Origin: Saliniradius amylolyticus
GTDB taxonomy: Bacteria; Pseudomonadota; Gammaproteobacteria; Enterobacterales; Alteromonadaceae
DNA length: 64,000 bases
Direction: 5' to 3'
Assembly (NCBI RefSeq): GCF_003143555.1
Contig: NZ_CP029347.1
Location: forward strand, 1,302,001-1,366,000
The stretch's first letter is position 1. Every line of letters begins with the position of its first letter. Under the pieces are notes generated by a model. It was not told the origin of the DNA and ran no database searches. It worked only from the letters and a program-made list of their open reading frames with translations. A program made the position numbers and the translations under genes. Positions 56,531 to 64,000 of the stretch are shown in pieces.

Positions 56531-57027
56531 AAGATGCTCTCCTTCAGATTGCGTCTGTCGTCAATTGAAAAACTCGTCGGACCTTATACGATGTGGCTTT
56601 CGCCAAGGTTCAAAAGTGCGAAAAGTTCCAATCAGCATGAAAAAGTGCGGCTATTTGTACTGATAATGAGCCGTCAAGTCAATTTAAATGCGTTTTTGGT
56701 CGATATCTATGCAACTAAAGTGGCATAGCCACAGAAAAAGAATCAGTCATGATCCTAGCCCAGAAATTGGCGTATTGCCTGATAATGACGTCGAGCATGA
56801 GACAGATTCTATCTGGACAATAGCCAGTAACAAAAATTGTAATTATTGTGGCAGCTAGATATACTCTGCTGCGTTTAAGTCTCGGTGGTTGTAGCTTTTT
56901 TTTAACATTTTGCTGTTACAAAATGATAACAATTACCGGATTAACCGAGATGTCATGCCAGTGACATTTTTGCGCACCGGAATGACGTTGAAATTCAAAC
57001 CCCAAAGGGTAAAACGGGCAACAAGTC
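56531..57027. promoter_or_regulatory. Divergent gltA-sdhCDAB control region
   Basis: A 497-bp region without genes. For sdhC a good sigma-70 promoter is visible at 56837-56865 (TTGTAA, 17 bp, TATACT). An AT-rich stretch, TTTTTTTTTAACATTTTG and GTTACAAAATGATAAC at about 56897-56932, resembles ArcA/Fnr-type direct repeats in general character, but no clean box was fixed. For gltA, TATAAG (about 56584-56589, minus strand) with TTGAAC 19 bp away is a weaker candidate. Confidence 0.5.
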
Positions 57028-57402
57028 GTGAATAAACAAAGACCAGTAAATCTAGAACTCAATACGATTAAGTTTCCTCCCGCTGCTGTTTCATCCATCC
57101 TTCACCGTGTGACCGGTGTGGCCATGTTTTTTGCCTTGCTGTTTGTAATCTGGGCATGGGCCGTGTCGGTATCGTCTGCGGACGGCTTCGCCATGGTGTC
57201 AGAGTGTATGAACGGTGTGGTGGGCAAAATCATCGCCATCGGTACAGCCTCTGCTTTTACCTATCATCTGTTGGGCGGTTTGCGCCATATGGTGATGGAT
57301 ATGGGTTATTGGGAAGAGCTGGAGTCCGGTAATAACAGTGCGAAGGCTGTCATCGGTCTGTGGATTGTGCTGACAGTAGTATTGGGAGTGGCATTATGGT
57401 GA
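57028..57402 (+). CDS. sdhC: Succinate dehydrogenase cytochrome b556 subunit
   Basis: A 124-residue membrane anchor of complex II with three transmembrane helices. The start MNKQRPVNLELNTIKFPPAAVSSILHRVTGVAMF has the conserved Ser and Arg in SSILHRVTG at the quinone site, and the heme-ligand His is in TYHLLGGLRHMVMD. It starts with GTG at 57028; no strong Shine-Dalgarno was seen. The stop overlaps the sdhD ATG by seven bases. It couples electrons from SdhB to ubiquinone. Confidence 0.92.
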   Translation: MNKQRPVNLELNTIKFPPAAVSSILHRVTGVAMFFALLFVIWAWAVSVSSADGFAMVSECMNGVVGKIIAIGTASAFTYHLLGGLRHMVMDMGYWEELESGNNSAKAVIGLWIVLTVVLGVALW

Positions 57403-57743
57403 CCAATAAAGCGAGTTTAAAACGCAATGGGGTTCAGGATTTTGTGACCCTGCGCGCCACCGCAGTGATAATGGCGGCTTTTGCCATTTTTATGCTGTGG
57501 TTCTTTGTATCAACGCCAAATCTGACTTATGAACTTTGGCGTGGTCTGTTTTCCGGTCTGGCGATGAAGGTCTTCACCTTCGCAGCATTAGTTTCCATCA
57601 TGCTTCACGTGCGCATCGGTCTGTGGCAGGTATTGACTGACTACGTTAAAGCCACCGGTGTTCGCATGGTTGTTCAGTATTTGTTGAATTTATTGGCTTT
57701 CGTCTATGTGGCGGTAGGCCTGTTCGTATTGTGGGGTGTGTAA
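57396..57743 (+). CDS. sdhD: Succinate dehydrogenase hydrophobic membrane anchor subunit
   Basis: A 115-residue partner of SdhC with three transmembrane helices and the quinone/heme motif HVRIGLWQVLTDYVKATGVR, in which His and Asp-Tyr are conserved. It anchors SdhAB to the inner membrane. ATG 57396 overlaps the end of sdhC and gives the usual start MVTNKASLKRNGVQDF. The stop is immediately followed by the sdhA GTG. Confidence 0.9.
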   Translation: MVTNKASLKRNGVQDFVTLRATAVIMAAFAIFMLWFFVSTPNLTYELWRGLFSGLAMKVFTFAALVSIMLHVRIGLWQVLTDYVKATGVRMVVQYLLNLLAFVYVAVGLFVLWGV

Positions 57744-59510
57744 GTGAGTATTCCAGTACATGAATTTGACGCCGTCGTGATCGGCGCTGGTGGTGCGGGA
57801 ATGCGCGCCGCCTTACAGATTTCTCAGTCCGGTAAATCCTGTGCCTTGTTGTCTAAAGTGTTTCCAACTCGCTCGCACACGGTTTCGGCGCAGGGTGGGA
57901 TAACCGTTGCACTAGGCAATGCCCATGAAGATAACTGGCAATGGCACATGTATGACACCGTCAAGGGGTCAGATTACATCGGTGACCAGGATGCCATCGA
58001 ATACATGTGTGAAACCGGTCCTAAGGCCATTCTTGAATTAGAAAATATGGGCCTGCCTTTTTCCCGCTTTGAAAACGGCAAAGTATATCAACGTCCTTTC
58101 GGTGGGCAGTCAAAAGAATTTGGTGGCGAGCAGGCTGCTCGTACCGCTGCCGCAGCTGACCGTACCGGTCATGCGCTGTTGCACCTGCTGTATCAGCAGA
58201 ATGTAAAGAACAAGACCAAGGTATTCAGTGAGTGGTATGCGCTGGATCTGGTGAAAAACCAAGACGGCGATATCGTTGGCTGTACCGCCATTGATATTGA
58301 AACCGGCGAAGTGGTTTATTTTAAATCGAAAGCCGTGGTACTGGCCACCGGTGGTGCAGGTCGTATTTATGCGTCAACGACCAATGCTCATATCAATACC
58401 GGCGATGGTGTTGGCATGGCACTGCGTGCAGGTGTACCGGTGCAAGACATGGAAATGTGGCAGTTCCACCCAACGGGAATTGCCGGTGCCGGAACGCTGG
58501 TAACGGAAGGTTGCCGCGGTGAAGGTGGTTACCTGCTGAATAAAGACGGTGAGCGCTTCATGGAGCGTTATGCTCCGAATGCCAAAGACCTTGCCGGCCG
58601 AGACGTGGTAGCTCGCTCCATGATGACGGAAATTCGCGAAGGTCGTGGGTGTGATGGTCCCTGGGGGACTCACATTAAGCTGAAGCTGGATCACCTGGGT
58701 AAAGAGGTACTCGAATCTCGTCTGCCTGGCATTCTGGAGTTGTCCCGTACATTCGCTCACGTGGATCCGGTTAAAGAACCTATTCCGGTCATTCCAACCT
58801 GTCACTACATGATGGGGGGTATACCGACCAACGTTCATGGCCAGGCCCTAACTATGGATAAAGAAGGCAATGAGAAGGTCGTGAATGGCCTGTTTGCCTG
58901 CGGTGAAATCGCGTGTGTGTCGGTGCACGGGGCGAATCGCCTGGGCGGTAACTCGCTGCTGGATCTGGTGGTCTTCGGCCGTGCTACAGGTATGCATCTG
59001 GGTGAGGCGCTGGATGAAATTGGTACGCCTCGTCAGGCGTCGGATTCTGATCTGGACGCTGCTCTGGCGCGTTTCAATCGCTGGGAAGGCTCAGAGAAAG
59101 GCGAAGATCCGGTACAGATTAAGAAAGACATGCAGCAGTGCATGCAGATGAATTTCTCGGTGTTCCGTGAAGGTGAAGCCATGGCCAATGGTCTGGCCGA
59201 ACTGAAAGAGATCCGGGAGCGCTTGCAACACGCTCGTCTGGACGACAAGAGCTCTGACTTCAATACTCAGCGCATCGAGTGTTTAGAGCTGGATAACCTG
59301 ATGGAAACCGCATACGCCACAGCTGTTGCGGCGAACTTCCGTACCGAGAGCCGCGGCGCTCACAGCCGGGAAGACTACCTGGATCGAGACGATGAGAACT
59401 GGTTGTGTCACACCATCTACTCTCCTGAGACCGAGCAGATGAGCAAGCGCCAGGTGAACATGTCTCCGAAAACTCGCGAGGCTTTCCCGCCGAAAGCTCG
59501 GACTTATTGA
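57744..59510 (+). CDS. sdhA: Succinate dehydrogenase flavoprotein subunit
   Basis: A 588-residue catalytic subunit that oxidises succinate to fumarate. The FAD-binding [12 protein letters not shown] is at the N-terminus; covalent flavin attachment uses the His in [10 protein letters not shown]; the active-site loop is in [21 protein letters not shown], with Arg and His of GRDVVARSM and [10 protein letters not shown]. Length equals E. coli SdhA. It starts with GTG at 57744 immediately after sdhD. Confidence 0.97.
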   Translation: MSIPVHEFDAVVIGAGGAGMRAALQISQSGKSCALLSKVFPTRSHTVSAQGGITVALGNAHEDNWQWHMYDTVKGSDYIGDQDAIEYMCETGPKAILELENMGLPFSRFENGKVYQRPFGGQSKEFGGEQAARTAAAADRTGHALLHLLYQQNVKNKTKVFSEWYALDLVKNQDGDIVGCTAIDIETGEVVYFKSKAVVLATGGAGRIYASTTNAHINTGDGVGMALRAGVPVQDMEMWQFHPTGIAGAGTLVTEGCRGEGGYLLNKDGERFMERYAPNAKDLAGRDVVARSMMTEIREGRGCDGPWGTHIKLKLDHLGKEVLESRLPGILELSRTFAHVDPVKEPIPVIPTCHYMMGGIPTNVHGQALTMDKEGNEKVVNGLFACGEIACVSVHGANRLGGNSLLDLVVFGRATGMHLGEALDEIGTPRQASDSDLDAALARFNRWEGSEKGEDPVQIKKDMQQCMQMNFSVFREGEAMANGLAELKEIRERLQHARLDDKSSDFNTQRIECLELDNLMETAYATAVAANFRTESRGAHSREDYLDRDDENWLCHTIYSPETEQMSKRQVNMSPKTREAFPPKARTY

Positions 59511-59525
59511 TAGGGTGGTATAACG

Positions 59526-60236
59526 ATGAAATTAGAATTTTCCATTTACCGTTACAACCCGGATGTTGATAGTGCGCCCCGGATGCAGGATTACCAGCTC
59601 GAGGTGGACGAAGGTCAGGACATGATGGTGCTGGATGCGTTAATTCAGCTCAAAGAGCAGGACCCGACGCTGTCGTTCCGCCGTTCTTGTCGCGAGGGCG
59701 TGTGTGGCTCCGATGGTATTAACATGAATGGCAAAAACGGTCTGGCCTGTATTACTCCTCTGTCGGCGTTAGGCAAGGGTAAGATTGTGATCCGTCCATT
59801 GCCTGGATTGCCAGTCGTTCGCGACCTGGTTATCGACATGAGCCAGTTCTACACCCAGTACGAGAAGGTGAAGCCGTTCCTGATTAACGATGGCAAGAAC
59901 CCGCCGGCGCGTGAGTTTTTGCAGTCGCCGGAAGAGCGGGATAAGCTGGACGGGCTGTATGAGTGTATTTTATGTGCTTGTTGCTCTACATCTTGCCCAT
60001 CATTCTGGTGGAACCCGGACAAGTTTATCGGCCCGGCTGGTTTGCTGCACGCATACCGCTTCCTGGCCGACAGCCGTGATACGGCCACCGAAGAGCGTCT
60101 GAATGAACTGGATGATGCCTTTAGTGTATTCCGCTGTCATGGCATCATGAACTGTGTCAGCGTATGTCCGAAAGGGTTGAATCCGACTAAGGCGATTGGT
60201 CAGATCAAGTCTATGCTATTGCAACGGGCTGTTTAG
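59526..60236 (+). CDS. sdhB: Succinate dehydrogenase iron-sulfur subunit
   Basis: A 236-residue subunit with three iron-sulfur centres that pass electrons from SdhA to the quinone site. The [2Fe-2S] cysteines are in RRSCREGVCGSDGINMNGKNGLAC, the [4Fe-4S] in CILCACCSTSCPSFWWNP and the [3Fe-4S] in CHGIMNCVSVCPKG. Length matches E. coli SdhB (238). It lies 15 bp after sdhA and is followed by a terminator-like hairpin. Confidence 0.97.
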   Translation: MKLEFSIYRYNPDVDSAPRMQDYQLEVDEGQDMMVLDALIQLKEQDPTLSFRRSCREGVCGSDGINMNGKNGLACITPLSALGKGKIVIRPLPGLPVVRDLVIDMSQFYTQYEKVKPFLINDGKNPPAREFLQSPEERDKLDGLYECILCACCSTSCPSFWWNPDKFIGPAGLLHAYRFLADSRDTATEERLNELDDAFSVFRCHGIMNCVSVCPKGLNPTKAIGQIKSMLLQRAV

Positions 60237-60281
60237 TGACGTTAGTGATACAGGCAACTGATATCACAGCGTAGTAATACT

Positions 60282-60317
60282 AAATAGCCATCCGTGGAGG
60301 GTGGCTATTTTTTTGTT
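60282..60317 (+). terminator. Terminator-like hairpin between sdhB and sucA
   Basis: AAATAGCCA(T)CC pairs with GG(G)TGGCTATTT around GTGGA, followed by seven T. It is a good Rho-independent terminator in an apparently continuous sdh-suc cluster, so it may act as a partial terminator that lowers sucAB expression. Confidence 0.75.
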
Positions 60318-60349
60318 ATTTGCTGAGTCTTACGAACTAAGGGACAACA

Positions 60350-63169
60350 ATGCTAGAAAGCGTGATGAAAGCGTGGTGGGATTCCTCCCACATGGCTGGA
60401 GGTAACGCAGCCTACGTAGAGGAAGTCTACGAGGCCTACCTCGACGATCCGCAAAGCGTATCGGACGAATGGCGCACGATTTTTGACCGTCTCCCGAAAG
60501 TGGAAGGGGTAGAGCTGGAAGCCAAGCACAGCGATATCCGCCAGCAGTTTCGCGAACAGGCGAAGCTGGGGCCCATGGGACGAGTCAGTGCGGCGGGTGC
60601 AACCGGTGCCGCTACCGACGACCGTCAGGTCAAGGTGCTGCAACTGATCAACGCCTACCGTTTCCGTGGGCATCAAAATGCCAATCTCGACCCTCTGGGT
60701 TTGTGGAAGCAGGATCGGGTGCGTGATCTGGAACTGGCCCACCACGAACTGAGCGAATCAGATTTTGACACGGTGTTCAATGTCGGCTCTTATAAAGTCG
60801 GCAAAGACAGCATGCCCCTGGGTGAGCTGTTTAAGTCATTGAATCAAACTTATTGCGGGTCGGTGGGTGCAGAATACATGCACATCACCGATACCGAACA
60901 GAAGCGTTGGATTCAGCAGCGCTTCGAATCGGTGCAGGCCAAACCTGAATTTGACCGCGATGCCAAGATCAATATCCTTAAGGGCCTGATCGCGGCTGAC
61001 GGCATGGAAAAATACCTGGGCTCTAAGTTCCCGGGCGCTAAGCGTTTTTCGCTGGAAGGTGGTGATGCGCTGATCCCGATGCTGAAAAACCTCATCAGCC
61101 ATGCCGGTGAAAAGGGTGCCAAAGAGGTGGTTGTGGGAATGGCTCATCGTGGCCGCCTGAATGTGTTGGTGAATGTACTGGGTAAAAACCCCTCCGTCCT
61201 GTTTGATGAATTTTCCGGGAAACACGACGAATCACTCGGTTCGGGTGACGTGAAGTACCATATGGGCTATTCATCGGACTACGCTACCCCAGGTGGCAAT
61301 GTGCATTTGGCGTTAGCCTTTAACCCTTCACATCTGGAGATTGTTAACCCGGTAGTGATGGGCTCGGTGCGTGCGCGTATGGATCGTCGCGGCTGTGAAG
61401 ACGGTTCTACGGTGTTACCGATCACCATTCACGGTGACTCTGCGATTGCCGGACAGGGCGTGGTGCAAGAGACGTTCAATATGTCTCAGACCCGCGCTTT
61501 CCAAACCGGTGGTACGGTACGCATTGTGATTAACAACCAGGTGGGTTTTACCACGTCCAAATTGGATGACACCCGTTCGACGCCCTACTGTACAGATATC
61601 GCCAAGATGGTCCAGGCGCCAATTTTCCATGTGAATGCCGACGATCCTGAAGCAGTGGTTTTTGTGACTAAGTTGGCACTGGATTATCGCAACACGTTCA
61701 AGCGGGATGTGGTGATTGATTTAGTGTGTTATCGCCGTCATGGCCATAACGAAGCCGATGAGCCCTCGGCCACTCAGCCCCTGATGTACAAGAAGGTCAA
61801 AAAGCACCCAGTACCTCGACAGATTTATGCCGATCAACTGACAGCCGAAGGCACCATTGATAAGCACGAGGTGGAAAAGCTGGTATCCGATTATCGCTCT
61901 GCTCTGGATCACGGGGCTTGTGTGGTGGATGAATGGCGTCCGATGACCGAGCATTCGGTGGACTGGTCACCTTATCTGGGCCACGACTGGAATACACCTT
62001 ACAAAGGTGAGATCGGTTTGGACAAACTCAAAGAGTTGGGCGATCGCATCTGCACCATCCCTGAAGGCTTTGAACTGAACAGTCGGGTCGCTAAGTTGTA
62101 TAAAGACCGTCGAGCCATGATCGATGGCGAGCGAAAACTGGACTGGGGTATGGCAGAGACTTTAGCCTACGCCACGATCGTCGATGACGGCTCGCGTATT
62201 CGTATGACCGGGCAGGACTCTGGCCGGGGCACCTTCTTCCACCGGCATGCGGTACTGCATAATCAGGCGGATGCCGAGACCTACATGCCGTTGCAGAATA
62301 TCCGGGAAGGCCAGGGCCCGATGGAGATCTACGACTCGGTATTATCGGAAGAAGCGGTGGTGGCCTTCGAGTATGGTTACTCCACTGCAGAGCCGGATTG
62401 CCTGACCATTTGGGAAGCGCAGTTTGGCGACTTTACCAATGGTGCTCAGGTGGTTATCGACCAGTTCCTGAGCTCCGGTGAGCAGAAGTGGGGCCGTTTG
62501 TGTGGCCTGACAATGCTCTTGCCTCACGGTTATGAGGGGCAGGGGCCAGAACACAGCTCGGCGCGACTGGAGCGCTTCTTACAGATGAGCGCCGACCACA
62601 ACTGGCAAGTGTGTGTACCATCGACGCCGGCTCAGGTGTTTAACATGCTGCGCCGTCAGATGCTGCGTCCTATGCGTCGGCCATTGATTGTGATGTCACC
62701 GAAGTCCTTGTTGCGTCACGCTCAGGCGACTTCGTCACTGGAAGAGTTGGCCGAAGGGCAGTTCCACAACGTTATCGCTGAGATTGACGATCTTGATCCT
62801 AAGAAGGTCAAGCGTGTGGTCATGTGCTCCGGTAAGGTGTATTACGACCTGCTCGACCAACGACGCAAGAACGAACAGGATGACGTTGCCATTATTCGTA
62901 TTGAGCAGCTTTATCCGTTCCCTCATGATGAGATTGCTGAGGTGCTGGAGCCATACAAACACGTCACCGACTTTGTATGGTGTCAGGAAGAGCCGCAAAA
63001 CCAGGGTGCCTGGTATTGCAGCCAGCACCATTTCTATGCCGCCATCCCGGATGGGGCAAAATTAACTTATACAGGACGTCCGGCGTCAGCTTCGCCGGCC
63101 GTGGGTTACGTTTCCGTGCATAATATCCAGCAAAAAGCGCTGGTCGAAGATGCACTTGCGACAAAATAA
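60350..63169 (+). CDS. sucA: 2-oxoglutarate dehydrogenase E1 component
   Basis: A 939-residue thiamin-diphosphate enzyme that decarboxylates 2-oxoglutarate and reductively acylates the lipoyl group of SucB. The N-terminus SSHMAGGNAAYVEEVYEAYLDDP is the E2/E3-binding region. The cofactor block is GMAHRGRLNVLVNVLGK, HGDSAIAGQGVVQE and the later LLPHGYEGQGPEHSSARLERFLQ. Length is like E. coli SucA (933). It follows sdhB after 113 bp and precedes sucB by 9 bp. Confidence 0.97.
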   Translation: MLESVMKAWWDSSHMAGGNAAYVEEVYEAYLDDPQSVSDEWRTIFDRLPKVEGVELEAKHSDIRQQFREQAKLGPMGRVSAAGATGAATDDRQVKVLQLINAYRFRGHQNANLDPLGLWKQDRVRDLELAHHELSESDFDTVFNVGSYKVGKDSMPLGELFKSLNQTYCGSVGAEYMHITDTEQKRWIQQRFESVQAKPEFDRDAKINILKGLIAADGMEKYLGSKFPGAKRFSLEGGDALIPMLKNLISHAGEKGAKEVVVGMAHRGRLNVLVNVLGKNPSVLFDEFSGKHDESLGSGDVKYHMGYSSDYATPGGNVHLALAFNPSHLEIVNPVVMGSVRARMDRRGCEDGSTVLPITIHGDSAIAGQGVVQETFNMSQTRAFQTGGTVRIVINNQVGFTTSKLDDTRSTPYCTDIAKMVQAPIFHVNADDPEAVVFVTKLALDYRNTFKRDVVIDLVCYRRHGHNEADEPSATQPLMYKKVKKHPVPRQIYADQLTAEGTIDKHEVEKLVSDYRSALDHGACVVDEWRPMTEHSVDWSPYLGHDWNTPYKGEIGLDKLKELGDRICTIPEGFELNSRVAKLYKDRRAMIDGERKLDWGMAETLAYATIVDDGSRIRMTGQDSGRGTFFHRHAVLHNQADAETYMPLQNIREGQGPMEIYDSVLSEEAVVAFEYGYSTAEPDCLTIWEAQFGDFTNGAQVVIDQFLSSGEQKWGRLCGLTMLLPHGYEGQGPEHSSARLERFLQMSADHNWQVCVPSTPAQVFNMLRRQMLRPMRRPLIVMSPKSLLRHAQATSSLEELAEGQFHNVIAEIDDLDPKKVKRVVMCSGKVYYDLLDQRRKNEQDDVAIIRIEQLYPFPHDEIAEVLEPYKHVTDFVWCQEEPQNQGAWYCSQHHFYAAIPDGAKLTYTGRPASASPAVGYVSVHNIQQKALVEDALATK

Positions 63170-63178
63170 GGGACCACA

Positions 63179-64000
63179 ATGAGTGTAGAAATTAAAGTTC
63201 CGGTACTACCAGAATCCGTTGCTGACGCGACCATTGCCACTTGGCATGTAAAGTCGGGTGACAGCGTAACCCGTGATCAGCATCTGGTGGATATTGAAAC
63301 CGATAAAGTGGTGCTGGAAGTATCCGCACCGGCCGATGGCGTGATTGCCGAAATCCTCGAAGATGAAGGTGCCACCGTCAATGGTGAGCAGGTTATCGGT
63401 AAGCTTGAAGAAGGCGCCTCAGGTGAGTCTTCAAGCAGCGATGACAAAAAAGAAGAAAAGAACGATAAGGCTGACGGTAAAGACGGTGATAAGGCAGAGT
63501 CTAAGTCAGACAGCGACGACGCCGAAGGCGAATCCATGGAGGTCAAAGTGCCGACCTTGCCTGAGTCTGTTGCCGATGCCACTGTAGCCACCTGGCATGT
63601 TCAGCCAGGCGAGCAGGTATCCCGCGATCAGAATCTGGTGGATATTGAGACTGACAAGGTAGTATTAGAAGTCGTCGCACCTGCCGACGGTGCGGTCAGT
63701 GAGATTTTGGCTGAAGAAGGCACCACCGTTGAAGCTGAACAGGTTATCGCTAATTTTAAGGCTGGCGGTGGTCAGGCGTCCTCTTCTGATGACAAAAAGA
63801 CTCAGTCAGAGAGCAGCAGTGAGGATGAGGGCAGTAGCGATGCGCTGAGCCCTTCGGTGCGCCGTCTGTTGTCTGAGAAAGGCTTGGATCCGGCTAAGAT
63901 TAAGGGCACAGGCAAAAATGGCCGCATCACCAAAGAAGATGTGGAAAAGCACCTGAAATCCGGCGGCGATAAGGCGAAGTCAGACGATAAAGCCGAGAAA
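63179..64000 (+). CDS. sucB: Dihydrolipoyllysine succinyltransferase E2 (N-terminal part, two lipoyl domains)
   Basis: The first 274 codons of the E2 core subunit; the gene continues beyond the window. Two lipoyl domains are visible, each with the lipoylated lysine in VDIETDKVVLEV: one near residues 2-77 and a second near 119-196, joined by an acidic Ser/Asp/Lys/Glu-rich linker. A peripheral-subunit-binding domain (ALSPSVRRLLSEKGLDPAKIKGTGKNGRITKEDVEKHL) follows. E. coli SucB has only one lipoyl domain, so this is the two-domain form. The catalytic acyltransferase domain lies outside the window. Confidence 0.93.
   Translation, partial: MSVEIKVPVLPESVADATIATWHVKSGDSVTRDQHLVDIETDKVVLEVSAPADGVIAEILEDEGATVNGEQVIGKLEEGASGESSSSDDKKEEKNDKADGKDGDKAESKSDSDDAEGESMEVKVPTLPESVADATVATWHVQPGEQVSRDQNLVDIETDKVVLEVVAPADGAVSEILAEEGTTVEAEQVIANFKAGGGQASSSDDKKTQSESSSEDEGSSDALSPSVRRLLSEKGLDPAKIKGTGKNGRITKEDVEKHLKSGGDKAKSDDKAEK

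Overview
The window looks like a core chromosomal segment of a marine gammaproteobacterium, most likely an Alteromonadaceae relative. This is inferred from gene order (trpE-G-D-CF-B-A, rnm-yciO-scpA-scpB, uvrY-uvrC-pgsA-tRNA-Gly-Cys-Leu, gltA divergent from sdhCDAB-sucA-sucB) and from protein resemblance judged by eye. No database search was run.

Layout. 1-9.98 kb: folX and a partial yfcH; a TqsA-like transporter; a PhoP/PhoQ-type two-component operon with a PepSY protein and a histidine-rich secreted protein; lipid acyltransferase; a short class I adenylate cyclase; arfB, yciI, yciB. 10-16.7 kb: a complete trp operon on the minus strand with a leader peptide carrying three consecutive Trp codons and an attenuator. 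16.85-20.6 kb: a 265-bp element bounded by terminal inverted repeats that runs into the start of rnm, then yciO, scpA, scpB and a lipoprotein. 20.6-24.73 kb: an accessory insertion, with palindromic repeats and a structured leader followed by an AT-rich two-gene Hachiman-like anti-phage system (HamA nuclease, HamB helicase). This system sits in what appears to be a complete integron gene cassette with a recognisable attC site, inserted exactly at the ansA stop codon. No integrase gene is in the window.

24.7-29.75 kb: ansA, a small Cys-rich protein, uvrY, uvrC, pgsA and three tRNAs. 29.75-34.7 kb: a looser region with a duplicated tRNA-flanking segment, a small secreted peptide, membrane and periplasmic proteins, an MsrA-MsrB fusion and a Tsx-like channel. 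34.7-43.4 kb: cmoA/cmoB, a DcaP-like porin divergent from acs, a NarL-type regulator, adenosine deaminase, a YaiL-like protein, MAPEG and DUF2937 proteins. 43.4-53.4 kb: a TonB-dependent receptor and a tripartite-type RND efflux operon with two permeases and one adaptor. 53.6-64 kb: a D-cysteine-desulfhydrase-like enzyme, a short MscS channel, and TCA-cycle genes gltA / sdhCDAB / sucA / sucB (the last truncated by the window edge and carrying two lipoyl domains).

The most notable item is the HamAB cassette: a 10-bp inverted match between its two ends, an attC fold with an extrahelical base, and an 18-codon ORF with a strong Shine-Dalgarno just upstream of the junction.
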